Origin: an uncultured Lachnospiraceae bacterium
GTDB lineage: Bacteria; Bacillota; Clostridia; Lachnospirales; Lachnospiraceae
Length of the DNA stretch: 56,896 nucleotides
NCBI GenBank assembly: GCA_949738465.1
Contig: CATJBQ010000151.1
Span: forward strand, 1-56,896
Reading direction: 5' to 3'
Notes under the pieces: model-generated
Seen by the model: only the letters and a program-made list of their open reading frames with translations
The model's database searches: none
Told to the model about the DNA's origin: nothing
Shown: one piece after another, positions 1 to 8,123 of the stretch
Layout of the letters: each line of letters begins with the position of its first letter
Position numbering within the stretch: the first letter of the stretch is position 1
Position numbers and translations under genes: made by a program

Positions 1-286
1 AGTCCATTCTCGTCTTCTGCTTCCTGGAGTGCTCCCTAATCGTCGCCGCACAGCCTGCAATCTCATCCCGGGTTTCCGCCCGGGCGCTTTTGGTGGAAAG
101 GGCCGCCAGAAAAGCGGAGTTCTGGGTAACAGAGGTCTCCCCGCTCATGATCTCATTCATCACACGGTAAGCTTCCCCGATCAACTGGCAGGCCCGGATC
201 TTGGGCGCCCCGGAAAGGGTTCCTGCCGGAAGCACCGCTTCTATGGCATCCAACGCGTCCATGTCTTCCCGGATCTCCCCATCCAT
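1..286 (-). pseudogene. Fused fragments of trpE (C-terminal motif) and trpD (N-terminus)
   Basis: Read on the minus strand, the stretch just after the trpE stop encodes [20 protein letters not shown], the chorismate-binding motif normally found near residue 380 of anthranilate synthase component I. At about 173-178 it passes in frame into [19 protein letters not shown] and then [12 protein letters not shown], which is the N-terminal part of anthranilate phosphoribosyltransferase (TrpD). The last third of TrpE and any trpG are missing between them. Near 15-30 the frame shifts again: the +1 frame gives [11 protein letters not shown], as expected just before the TrpD GTGGD loop. The piece runs off the window. 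This is a collapsed trp operon, either from real deletions or from chimeric assembly at a contig end. The family assignments are secure from the motifs; the cause is not. Confidence 0.7.
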
Positions 287-517
287 TCAGGTAATCTCCA
301 GCTTCGGGTCAAAGCCCGGGAACGTGTAGCAGCCCCATGTTTCCTTCTCCGCCACTGTCTCCAGCAGATAGCAGTGGGTGGATACATTTTTCAGGATCCT
401 CATGGCCTCGATGGGTGTACAGATTTCGGAAAGCATCTCGCAGCTCACCGGCAGGATCTTGTACTGCCCGCCGGACGCGATTTTTTCTACCTGTTCCAGA
501 CTTGGTGAAATATTCAT
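287..517 (-). pseudogene. trpE: Anthranilate synthase component I, N-terminal fragment (76 aa)
   Basis: The frame begins MNISPSLEQVEKI at 517, eight bases after an AGGAGG, and ends GFDPKLEIT followed by TGA at 287-289. The segment matches the start of TrpE: the block with LLETV and GCYTFPGFDPKLEIT belongs to the N-terminal chorismate-binding region. A full TrpE is about 490-510 residues, so only the first 15% is present. The next codons on the same strand jump directly to the C-terminal [11 protein letters not shown] motif, meaning roughly 300 codons are absent and the frame is broken. The upstream Trp T-box shows that this was the first gene of a tryptophan biosynthesis operon. As it stands it cannot encode an active enzyme. 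Confidence 0.8.
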
Positions 518-557
518 ATTCTTACCTCCTATTTCTTCTGCACGGGCCTGTGCATAC

Positions 558-596
558 AAAAAACGTCCTTGACAGAATCTTACTTCTGTCAAGGAC
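558..596 (-). terminator. T-box intrinsic terminator
   Basis: A perfect hairpin on the minus strand (GTCCTTGACAGAA, short loop, TTCTGTCAAGGAC) is followed by GTTTTTTG, 40 bases before the trpE start codon. It is the terminator arm of the T-box, mutually exclusive with the antiterminator next to the T-box core. Confidence 0.9.
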
Positions 597-870
597 GAAT
601 CTCTTCCAATAATCCACTTGATCCGCGGTGCCACCTTGATTCACGGCCAGAGGCCGTACCCTTAGCGGGATACCGTCATATCCCCGGCAACTGACGTATG
701 CCCGCACGTCGCAGAATACTCTGTACCTTACTTTGTTCTCCGGTCATCCGGTACATTTGACTGCGCCCTCCGCGGTCCATTTGATAATCTGTGTTCCACC
801 CGACTCTCAGCAACACGGGCTCTCTGTAGAAGCATAATTACCGTTATCTCCGCTTCAACGGTTTGGCTTT
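558..870 (-). promoter_or_regulatory. T-box leader, predicted tryptophan-specific
   Basis: The minus strand carries the T-box core AAGGTGGCACCGCG at about 624-637, next to a GC-rich antiterminator stem (ACGGCCTCTGGCCGT), upstream of trpE. Stem I lies around 740-850. A TGG triplet on the minus strand at 777-779, in the context AAATGGACC, is the likely specifier codon, which fits tryptophan. In this family an uncharged tRNA pairs with the specifier and the T-box bulge and stabilises the antiterminator, so transcription continues into the operon. Boundaries are approximate because I placed the stems by eye. Confidence 0.88.
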
Positions 871-919
871 TATTGATTTTTTATTATTAAACCACTCCTG
901 CCGGAATTTGTCAAGAACT

Positions 920-1160
920 TTATTCCTTAATTTTGTCAAGCTCTGTCAGATTTACGCCGGAAGCTGCCAGGATTACTTTTAATTCGATATAGCGCTCCTG
1001 CTTCTTCTCTCTCCCTGCCTCACATCACCGGTTTCGTAGGCAGCACCTCCCGAATCCTCGGCAGGTCCAGCCCATACGCCGCAAAGGACCGCTCCTTAAA
1101 GGTCTCACTGAGGATCTTAAACTCAATGTCCTTGTTCTGATAGGCAATCTCCTGTGCCAT
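920..1160 (-). pseudogene. Rpn-family PD-(D/E)XK nuclease/transposase remnant with internal deletion
   Basis: The start ATG at 1160 has an AAGGAGG ribosome site. It opens a 46-residue frame reading YQNKDIEFKILSETFKERSF and then AAYGLDLPRIREVLPT, the typical N-terminus of the Lachnospiraceae Rpn/recombination-promoting nuclease family (usually about 280-330 aa). It then hits TGA at 1020-1022. Immediately downstream, in another frame, GREKKQERYIELK runs through ILAASGVNLTELDKIKE to a TAA at 920-922 and looks like the C-terminus of the same family. The nuclease core is therefore missing, together with a frameshift. The same head-plus-tail pattern is seen in trpE next door. Confidence 0.6.
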
Positions 1161-1329
1161 AACATTCCTCCTTTTTTCTCCTCCTTTTTTCTCCTGATCT
1201 CTGACATCCATCCCCCCCACACCAGGGGACGCTCTTTTTACAGGAACAAACGGCACTGGGAGCACATCCCGAAAATTCCTGCTTTTATGCAATTGGTGGG
1301 TGGGATCAAAAGCATGAATTTTCGTGATA

Positions 1330-1357
1330 ATTATAATAAATGCAACGATTTCGACAA
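1330..1357 (-). promoter_or_regulatory. Candidate sigma-A promoter for the Rpn remnant
   Basis: On the minus strand, TTGTCG (1352-1357), a 16-bp spacer and a perfect TATAAT (1330-1335) lie 170 bases upstream of the Rpn-family start codon. The -10 is strong and the -35 weak. Confidence 0.4.
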
Positions 1358-1383
1358 GTATGCAGCACCTATGGCCATACCCA

Positions 1384-2208
1384 TTATGAAAGCATCTTTC
1401 CCCCCTTTTCTCCCTTCCCACCGACATGCTCCTCCACATACTGCACCGGAGAAATCTTATAGGTCTTTTTAAACATATTGTAAAAATTCGTATAATGGGC
1501 ATACCCCACCCGTTCCGCCACCTCGGTAACGCTGCAGCAGCCCTCCTTTAAGAGCAGGGCTGCCAGCTTCATCCGTTCATTGATAATAAACTGGCCGATG
1601 GAAACCTGCTTTTCCTTGCGGAAGATCCGGTTTAGATAGACCGGGTGAAAATGAAAGCGGTCCGCGATATTTTCTACGCTCAGATCGCTCTCGGCGATAT
1701 GCTCCATGATATAGGCGGCCACCATCTCCACCACCTCCTGGGGCTTTAATTTTACATTCTCCCCCTCATCCCCGGTTTTCTGGTCCTTCTTAAAATAATG
1801 CCGGCCATATTCCGTATAAAGCTGCTCCTTGCGCCTGACCTGGATCCGGTCCGCCACGTTCTGGATCACCCGGCCGATGTCCTCATATTTTGCCGGCGTC
1901 AGAATGTAATCCTGGCACTGGAGGCTGATGGCCTCCTGGGCGTAGTTAAACTTGGCATGGCAGGTTAAGAAAATACATTCGATCTCCCGCTCCTCCTTAC
2001 GGACCCAGCGCAGCAACTCCAGCCCGTTCTCCCCGGGCATCTCGATGTCGCACAGCAAAATGTCGATCTCCTGCTCCTTTATGATCTCCTTGGCCGCCTG
2101 GGCATCGTAAGCCACAAAAGCCTCATGGATCCCGTACTGCGCCAGGTCCATTTCCTCCTTCATGGTATCCGCAACAATGGAATCGTCATTTACAATCAGA
2201 AGTGTCAT
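1384..2208 (-). CDS. Response regulator, REC plus AraC-type DNA-binding domain (YesN type)
   Basis: Residues 1-120 form a receiver domain: acidic pair D8/D9, phospho-acceptor D54 in CDIEMPGENG, and a switch threonine in FLTCHA. Residues about 155-265 form an AraC/XylS helix-turn-helix domain (VENIADRFHFHPVYLNRIFR; VAERVGYAHYTNFYNMFKKT). The conserved lysine position reads TPAKYEDI. The start codon overlaps the end of the YesM-type kinase gene by four bases, so the pair is translationally coupled. By family analogy it senses through the kinase and activates the upstream SBP-permease operon, of which it is the last gene. The target promoter cannot be read from sequence alone. Confidence 0.92.
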   Translation of the reverse strand: MTLLIVNDDSIVADTMKEEMDLAQYGIHEAFVAYDAQAAKEIIKEQEIDILLCDIEMPGENGLELLRWVRKEEREIECIFLTCHAKFNYAQEAISLQCQDYILTPAKYEDIGRVIQNVADRIQVRRKEQLYTEYGRHYFKKDQKTGDEGENVKLKPQEVVEMVAAYIMEHIAESDLSVENIADRFHFHPVYLNRIFRKEKQVSIGQFIINERMKLAALLLKEGCCSVTEVAERVGYAHYTNFYNMFKKTYKISPVQYVEEHVGGKGEKGGKMLS

Positions 2209-3710
2209 TTCCGTTCTTCCTCCAAATCATAGGGAATCGTCAGGGTAATACAGGTTCCTTCCCCCACCGCCGACGAGATCAGGATGTCCGCCCCCTCGCC
2301 GTAAAAATACTTTATGCGCTTCAGGGAATTGGAAAAACCCACGGAAATCCCGGAAAACGCATTCTGGCGCATGGCGCTGTCCAGCTCCTTTACCCGTTCT
2401 TCCGGAATTCCCTGGCCGTTATCCATAATCCGGAAGGTAGCGATCCCCTTTTCATACTGCCCCGTGATACGTATCTGGGTCAGTTTTCCCTTTTTCACCA
2501 CATGCTTCACAATATTTTCCACAAAATTGTGCAAAAGCAATGGCGGCAGGCGCACCAGAGAAATCTTGGAATCGTACTCATAGGAAATCATGATACTGTC
2601 CGGATAACGGATCTGGGCCATCTTGATATAGCCCTCGATCAGGCTCTGCTCCCGCCCGAACAGCTCCAGACTCTTTTCACTGCGGAACAGGTAACGGAAA
2701 TAATCGGACAGATACAGGATAATCTCCTGGATGGCCTCATTTTCATGGCGCTTGGCCAGGGCGAATACCAGATTGAAGGTGTTCAAGAGGAAATGGGGAC
2801 GGATCTGGAGCTGGAGATTTTTCAACTCCATTTTTTCCCGTTCCAGCTCCTTTTCGTAATTCTCGATCTTTAAGTTTTTCAGCGGTACGATCAGCAGGGC
2901 ACGGATCACCAGGTACAGCACCGGGAACAAAAACAGCGCGACGATGGCGCCCAGTTGGACATAGAGGTTGGCCGCCCGGATACTTCCAAAAATTTCTTCC
3001 TTTTCCAGGTAGGCGTTGAGGTGGAAATCGCCTTTGCTGCTGGCATTGGTGATGCGGATGGCGTCTTTTTGATCTTCTCCTTCCTGTAAAGTAAAGGTGT
3101 AGGAATCCGACTCATATTGAATATCATTTTCCAACTGCTTTTTCACGTCGTCCAGATAAATCCAGCCCCCGTAGGCCACATCCTGCAATTCCACATATAA
3201 GCACAACGATTCCCTCCCATTCATTGTCTTTAAATCCCATCCCTTCCGCCAACCGCCAGCCTGTTCTTCACTCCAGATCATCTCCCGCTTGGCTTGGAAG
3301 CCACTGGCGCCGTCATCCCACAGAACTACGTCCTTTCTGCTGCGCACAATAAAAAAATAAGTATCCAGCCCATCCGTAAGCTCCATCATTTCCTTGAGTT
3401 CATAATAAAATTGTGTTTTGTAAAACGCATAATATTCCTGGTCGGTCTGGGCCTGCATAGCGATAGCATTCTTATTTTCGTACTTCATATGCCACAACAG
3501 GTTGCTGCCTAGCTGCATCCGGCTCTCCAGCAGTGTAATGTAATTTTCCATTACGCTCTTTACGGACAAGTTGACCTTTTCCTCCATGGCCTCCATCACG
3601 TAGCCGTTCATCACCATCATCAGAATGTTCACCGGGACGATCAGCACCAGCAACACCAAAAACACCTTTGTGGTAATCCTGCTAAAAAAGGTTCTCAGTT
3701 TCTTCTTCAT
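2205..3710 (-). CDS. Sensor histidine kinase, YesM/LytS type
   Basis: Membrane segments at residues about 15-36 and 250-275 flank an extracellular sensor domain of roughly 210 residues. A short linker leads to a His_kinase (PF06580) domain with the phospho-acceptor H306 in QIRPHFLLNTFN. The ATPase part shows an N-box (LLLHNFVENIVKH) and a G-box (DNGQGIPEE; GFSNSLKRIKYFYG). Length (501 aa) is a little short of the usual 570-600, and no clear HAMP motif stands out. The gene lies at the end of the glycan-type operon and is coupled to its regulator, as in YesMN systems that respond to extracellular oligosaccharides. Confidence 0.92.
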   Translation of the reverse strand: MKKKLRTFFSRITTKVFLVLLVLIVPVNILMMVMNGYVMEAMEEKVNLSVKSVMENYITLLESRMQLGSNLLWHMKYENKNAIAMQAQTDQEYYAFYKTQFYYELKEMMELTDGLDTYFFIVRSRKDVVLWDDGASGFQAKREMIWSEEQAGGWRKGWDLKTMNGRESLCLYVELQDVAYGGWIYLDDVKKQLENDIQYESDSYTFTLQEGEDQKDAIRITNASSKGDFHLNAYLEKEEIFGSIRAANLYVQLGAIVALFLFPVLYLVIRALLIVPLKNLKIENYEKELEREKMELKNLQLQIRPHFLLNTFNLVFALAKRHENEAIQEIILYLSDYFRYLFRSEKSLELFGREQSLIEGYIKMAQIRYPDSIMISYEYDSKISLVRLPPLLLHNFVENIVKHVVKKGKLTQIRITGQYEKGIATFRIMDNGQGIPEERVKELDSAMRQNAFSGISVGFSNSLKRIKYFYGEGADILISSAVGEGTCITLTIPYDLEEERK

Positions 3711-3770
3711 ATTGCTCCCTGTTTTTCTTTTCCCCCGTCAAAAATTCCTGCCAGAAACGCCTGCCATCTG

Positions 3771-4871
3771 TCAATAAAAGGATTTCTGAAAGCTATTGTT
3801 TGTGATAAATTTCACAATCTCATCTGCCTCCTGCCTGTTTTTTGCATCCCCCACAATCAAAAACCGTCCCTGGGGGGACAGTTCCCGGACAAGGGTGTCA
3901 AGCTGACATTTATTCACAAACACCAGAAGCCCTTTCCCTGCCTGCTGGATCCGGCGGGCTGCCGAAAGGTTCTTTGGCGCCGTAAGATCCGGCTGCCCTA
4001 CCACCTGCACCCACTGGATCATATCGATCCCTGGAACCGCCAGAATCTGGTCCAGATGGCGGAGCTGCTCCAGGCCGTCCATATGGTAGATAGCATGGTC
4101 CAGCCAATCTGCGGTACGCTTTAATTCCTCCACGATAAATTCTGCGAACATTTCCTGGGAAATCATCACCGACAGGTCGCACTGAAGCTGCATATGGGTG
4201 CCAGGACACCAGGTACCATACCATCCTTGCGTAGAACCACCGTCATTATTCTCCCGCAGAATTTTGAACATTTCATTACCGCTCTGGATCAGCAGATCGA
4301 CCATCTGATTCCCGCAGTTTTTGACAAGCTCCGGCTCCTCCAGCAGATCAATAATAAATTCTTCCCCGCCCCGTAGCTGGGATAAAGCATCATAGCTTCC
4401 GCAGTTGTCTGGCATGGATACAAAAAATTTGCCCATCCCCTCCTCCGCCAGGTACCGCATCGCTGAAAGCTCCGCCTGGTAGGTCTCATTTTCCCTATCA
4501 AACGCAAAAGAAAATTCTTCGTAATCCGAAAAGGCCGGATCAATCCAGATGGTGTCCCTGTGATACTGCACATGGGGTCCCAGATATTTCGCATGTCCGC
4601 CGGTTCCCCAGTAAGGGAAAATACAGGGCAGGGCATCCCCGCCAAAATACGTTTTTTCAAAACGCTCAATATTCCTTGTAAGAATCCACTCTGGATCCGT
4701 ATAATACTTTTTTAATTCCACCGGGTCCGCGGGCTTTTCGTTTCTATATAGATCCGCCTCGTCCCTGGGGCATTCCACGGCAACCATAGGGCGGTCTAAG
4801 ATTTCATTTTCCCACAATAGCTGCATCCTCTTTTTTATTGTCTCCCAATTTTCCTGGTATTTCAATTCCAT
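3771..4871 (-). CDS. Uroporphyrinogen decarboxylase-like (UroD/corrinoid methyltransferase superfamily) protein
   Basis: The 366-residue protein starts MELKYQENWETIKKRMQLLW and has the (beta/alpha)8 pattern of the UroD superfamily: an N-terminal block ending ALPCIFPYWGTGG, a central DLLEEPELVKNCGNQMVDLL helix, YHMDGLEQLRHLDQIL and IQWVQVVGQPDLTA. Family members include heme-synthesis HemE and corrinoid-dependent methyltransferases such as MtaA. HemE is unlikely because the HemE N-terminal Arg-rich substrate motif is not seen and no heme genes are nearby. It lies between a PLP C-S lyase-like gene and the YesM kinase in one operon, so a catabolic methyl-transfer or structural role is inferred. 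No cognate corrinoid protein is present in the window. Confidence 0.65.
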   Translation of the reverse strand: MELKYQENWETIKKRMQLLWENEILDRPMVAVECPRDEADLYRNEKPADPVELKKYYTDPEWILTRNIERFEKTYFGGDALPCIFPYWGTGGHAKYLGPHVQYHRDTIWIDPAFSDYEEFSFAFDRENETYQAELSAMRYLAEEGMGKFFVSMPDNCGSYDALSQLRGGEEFIIDLLEEPELVKNCGNQMVDLLIQSGNEMFKILRENNDGGSTQGWYGTWCPGTHMQLQCDLSVMISQEMFAEFIVEELKRTADWLDHAIYHMDGLEQLRHLDQILAVPGIDMIQWVQVVGQPDLTAPKNLSAARRIQQAGKGLLVFVNKCQLDTLVRELSPQGRFLIVGDAKNRQEADEIVKFITNNSFQKSFY

Positions 4872-4917
4872 TTTCTGTCTCCTCTCTTTAAATTCTTCCA
4901 GTTCCCCGCCCCTTCAC

Positions 4918-6090
4918 CTATTCCTCTTTTGCGCTTTTCTCAAGTGCCTGTGCAAGATCTGCAATCAAGGTGTCCACATGCTCCAGCCCCACATGAAGCC
5001 GGATCAGGTTTGCAGGAAATCCTGCATTTTCATTATACTCTGAAGAAGTGCCCACAGAAAAGGGATACGCGAGACTCTCGAAACCTCCCCAGGAGCAACC
5101 CTTCAAAAACACCTGCAGCGCGTCCAGAAACACTTCCGCCTGCCGGGGCGTCCCTTTCATAATAAAGCTCATAAGGCCATTATACCCGGTCAACTGCCGC
5201 CGGGCCAGTTCTTTTTGCCGTCCTTCTGAAAGGCCAGGGTAAAATACCCGCTCTACCTGGGGATGCTGCTGTAGATACTCCGCTACCGCCAGAGCATTTT
5301 TCCCATGCTGCTCAAGGCGGAGCTTCAAGGTACGCATCCCCCGCAGAACCAGCCAGACCTGATGGGGATCGGCGCATCCCCCGAAAAGAGCCCTCTCCTG
5401 CTCCCGGATCTCCCTGCAGACCTCGCAGGAGCTGACCAGCGCCCCTGCAATTACATCGCTGTGACCGCTTAGATACTTGGTGGCAGTATGGACGGAAATG
5501 TCAATGCCATATTCCAATGGATGCTGGTACAAGGGCGTTCCACAGGTATTGTCAATCACTGTCCCGATATGATATTTCCTTCCCAGTTCTCCAATCTTTT
5601 CAAGATCCTGCTGATAAAACACTGCGGTGGAGGGGCTTTCCAGGTAAATCAGCCGGGTATCCTCCCGAATAAAATCCTCAAGATGCTCTGCTTCTTCCTC
5701 TGAAAGAAAACTGGTCCGGATCCCAAATTTTTTAGGAAAATACTCCTTTAGCAGTGCCCGTGCCGGGCCATAAATGCTTTTGATCGTAATCACATGACAA
5801 TCCTTTTTCAGAAAATGCAGCATGGCCGCGGAAATGGCTGCCATTCCGGAGGAAAAGAACAAAGCATCCTCTCCTCCTTCCAGGGCCGCCAGCTTTTTCT
5901 CCGCGGCCTCCACGGTGGGATTGCTTTCTCTGGTATAAAAATAGGGATGCTCAGGAATATTGTTTGCCGAGGTGGACACTGCAAACAACGTATTCTGGAA
6001 AATGGGCGGAATTACCGCGCCAAAGTACTTCTCGTATTCGTCTCCTGTGTGGGCCAGGATGTCTTCGGGGATCTTATAGTTATAGCTCAT
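4918..6090 (-). CDS. Trans-sulfuration PLP enzyme (cystathionine gamma-synthase / C-S lyase family)
   Basis: A 390-residue Cys/Met-metabolism PLP enzyme of normal length. Visible motifs are YTRESNPTVEAAE (phosphate-binding Tyr and Arg), LFFSSGMAAISAAM, IYLESPSTAVF, VIDNTCGTPLYQHPLEYG with the PLP-ring aspartate, and the Schiff-base lysine K205 in HTATKYLSGHSD. Members catalyse gamma-replacement or beta/gamma elimination of sulfur amino acids, and sequence alone does not separate cystathionine synthase, lyase and methionine gamma-lyase. Its position inside a carbohydrate operon, 33 bases after the GH172 gene and next to a UroD-like gene, is unusual and suggests a substrate carrying a thioether or sulfur amino acid. 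That substrate is inference. Confidence 0.85.
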   Translation of the reverse strand: MSYNYKIPEDILAHTGDEYEKYFGAVIPPIFQNTLFAVSTSANNIPEHPYFYTRESNPTVEAAEKKLAALEGGEDALFFSSGMAAISAAMLHFLKKDCHVITIKSIYGPARALLKEYFPKKFGIRTSFLSEEEAEHLEDFIREDTRLIYLESPSTAVFYQQDLEKIGELGRKYHIGTVIDNTCGTPLYQHPLEYGIDISVHTATKYLSGHSDVIAGALVSSCEVCREIREQERALFGGCADPHQVWLVLRGMRTLKLRLEQHGKNALAVAEYLQQHPQVERVFYPGLSEGRQKELARRQLTGYNGLMSFIMKGTPRQAEVFLDALQVFLKGCSWGGFESLAYPFSVGTSSEYNENAGFPANLIRLHVGLEHVDTLIADLAQALEKSAKEE

Positions 6091-6123
6091 TCCTCTTATT
6101 CCTTTCTTCTGCTGCTTAGCAGA

Positions 6124-7194
6124 TCAGATGATTTCCAAATAATCACGATCCGGAAGGGGATACAGTGCGGTTCCAGGATCCTTCAGGTAAAAATAGGAAA
6201 CCGAAGCCACATCATCCTGCAGAGGCAGAAAACGGTTCCCACTGCGCCACCCCAGGGCCTGCACAGTCACCCGGATCTCCTGCTTAAAATGGATCGGGTC
6301 ACACAAATGCCAGCGGTACATTCCAAAGCGCTGCTGACTGTTATAAAGCCCATCCGGTTCCGACACATAACACAATCCTGCATAGGGCGTACAGTAGGTC
6401 TCATAACGATGTGTCTTCTGGTTTTCAAAATTATAGGAACCGCAAAAATAATCCTCAAGGCCTGTTCCGCAGATTGTTGGGAATTCCTGGTCTCCATCCA
6501 GATAGAATTTCATCTCCCCCTCTCCCCACCAGTTGTTGTTATTGCTGCCCCATGCAAGATACGTCCCCACATAGTGCCCCTGCCCCGGAACCTCCAGCAA
6601 GGTATAGGGCTCCTTGTAGGGCACCGGATTTACCCGCCTGAACTGTGCATGGAAATAAGCGCAGCTTTCCGGTACCACCCCCAGTTCATAGTCGATCTGA
6701 TAAAAAAGTGTCACCTTCTCCTCGCCGGTATTCTCCATGGTAATTTTGCATTTTTTCCGAAACGGCATCGGCCAGTAACAGTTAAACGCACTGCCCGGAT
6801 TGACACATACCGCTGCGGAGGAAACTTTATGATAGGTATTCCAGCCAGCGGCAAAAAAATCACCTACCGGACACTCCACCGCCGGAACCTCACAGTCCTC
6901 CCAGAAAAACCGCAGGATCAGGTTTCGCCAGACACCGGTAGGCGTCATCCAGATATGCCGAATCATCCCCTGCCCCCCGATGTCCGCCAATACGGCGGTT
7001 TCTCCTGCCGGGATCAGAATACAGGGATTTACCTTCCAGCCAATCCCCAGTTCCCTGGCGCATTTTCCCCCGGTTCCTTCTTCCAGGCCTGTCATGGCCC
7101 CCTTTCCTTTTTCACCGGTAAGGTTCTCCGGCGAAATGGAACGGCTCACCGAATCCGACAAATATGCAAGCTTTTCCACTCCAAATAGTTCCAT
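6124..7194 (-). CDS. DUF2961 protein, glycoside hydrolase family 172 type
   Basis: The 356-residue protein shows the DUF2961 signature blocks: GGQGMIRHIWMT, LRFFWEDCEVPAVECPVGDFF, AFNCYWPMPFRKKC and CGTGLEDYFCGSYNF with the conserved acidic pair. Characterised members (GH172) act on fructofuranose or arabinofuranose linkages, and no signal peptide is present, so it would act on imported oligosaccharide. I chose the ATG at 7194, which has AGGAGG eight bases upstream, over the ATG at 7215. It follows the two permeases directly (25-base gap), so it shares their transcript. Exact sugar specificity is unknown. Confidence 0.8.
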   Translation of the reverse strand: MELFGVEKLAYLSDSVSRSISPENLTGEKGKGAMTGLEEGTGGKCARELGIGWKVNPCILIPAGETAVLADIGGQGMIRHIWMTPTGVWRNLILRFFWEDCEVPAVECPVGDFFAAGWNTYHKVSSAAVCVNPGSAFNCYWPMPFRKKCKITMENTGEEKVTLFYQIDYELGVVPESCAYFHAQFRRVNPVPYKEPYTLLEVPGQGHYVGTYLAWGSNNNNWWGEGEMKFYLDGDQEFPTICGTGLEDYFCGSYNFENQKTHRYETYCTPYAGLCYVSEPDGLYNSQQRFGMYRWHLCDPIHFKQEIRVTVQALGWRSGNRFLPLQDDVASVSYFYLKDPGTALYPLPDRDYLEII

Positions 7195-7219
7195 GATACT
7201 CCTCCTTTTTTGCAAATTC

Positions 7220-8113
7220 CTATTCCTTCACCCCGCCAATGGTAATTCCTTTTACAAAATACTTTTGAAAAAAAGGATACAAAAACAAAATTGGCAAAAT
7301 TCCTACAGCCGCAATCGCCATCCGCACCGTTGTGGACGGAAGCTCCACATGAAGTCCGGAAATAATGGACTGGTTTTTCAGCAGGGCCTGGATATTTTCA
7401 TTGATGTTATTTAATATCACCTGGATGGTATAGAGATGGCCGCCCCCCCGCTCCGTCAGATAGTACATACCATTTTCCCAGTTATTCCAATAGCCCAGAC
7501 CGGCCATCAATCCAATGGTGGCCGTAATTGGAAGACTTAAAGGCATCACGACCTTAAAAAATATACCGAATTCACTGGCTCCATCCAGCCGCGATGCTTC
7601 AATCAGGCTGAAAGGAATATTATTGGTAAAATAATTCCGCACCAGGATCACATTAAAAGCATTCATCATCAAATTGGGAACAATCAGTGCCCAAATGGTG
7701 TTGCGGATATGGAAATAATTGACATAAGTATAATAAGTAGCCACCAGTCCGCCATTAAACAGCATGGTAAACACCATCATAAAGCTGATGATACGCATTC
7801 CCGGTACTTCCCTCTGGGTAATGGCATAGGCAAATAAAGTGGTCACTAAGATACTCATGGCAGTTCCAATAAATGTGACGATAATTGTCATCAGGTATGA
7901 TCTGCCGATCACCTCCCACTGGCCAATGATATACCGGTAAGCTTCAAGGCTCCATTTTTCCGGAAAATAAGAAAATCCGTTGGCAGTGGCCCAGTTATTA
8001 TCTGTAAAAGAAGCAATCAGCAACAACACAAAAGGCAGCAGGGCCAGAAGTGCCGCAAGCCCGCATACGACATAGGCCAGAATCTGGGTTATGATATATT
8101 CTCTTGTTCTCAC
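7220..8113 (-). CDS. Carbohydrate ABC transporter permease (MalG/YtcP type)
   Basis: A 297-residue inner-membrane protein with six predicted membrane segments and the EAA loop EASRLDGASEFGIFFKVVMPLSLP that docks the ATPase. It begins with GTG at 8113, six bases after AGGAGG; the overlapping ATG at 8115 is followed directly by TGA. The C-terminus KGITIGGVKE is characteristic of the YtcP/LplC group of polysaccharide-related importers. It lies ten bases after the other permease. No ATPase gene is in the operon, so a shared MsmK-like ATPase is expected. Confidence 0.92.
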   Translation of the reverse strand: MRTREYIITQILAYVVCGLAALLALLPFVLLLIASFTDNNWATANGFSYFPEKWSLEAYRYIIGQWEVIGRSYLMTIIVTFIGTAMSILVTTLFAYAITQREVPGMRIISFMMVFTMLFNGGLVATYYTYVNYFHIRNTIWALIVPNLMMNAFNVILVRNYFTNNIPFSLIEASRLDGASEFGIFFKVVMPLSLPITATIGLMAGLGYWNNWENGMYYLTERGGGHLYTIQVILNNINENIQALLKNQSIISGLHVELPSTTVRMAIAAVGILPILFLYPFFQKYFVKGITIGGVKE

Positions 8114-8123
8114 ATTACACCTC

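Noticed and set aside
1020-1502. A 160-codon minus-strand frame that includes the Rpn N-terminus
   Set aside because: Only its last 46 codons resemble a protein family, and the true ribosome site is at 1160. The upstream part is promoter and spacer and overlaps the response regulator gene.
3771-4871. HemE of heme synthesis
   Set aside because: No other heme genes are nearby, the HemE N-terminal substrate-binding Arg motif is not seen, and the gene lies in a glycan operon.
5794-7188. A 464-codon open frame on the plus strand
   Set aside because: It is antisense to the PLP enzyme and GH172 genes, has no ribosome site and shows no recognisable domain, whereas the minus frames carry clear family motifs.
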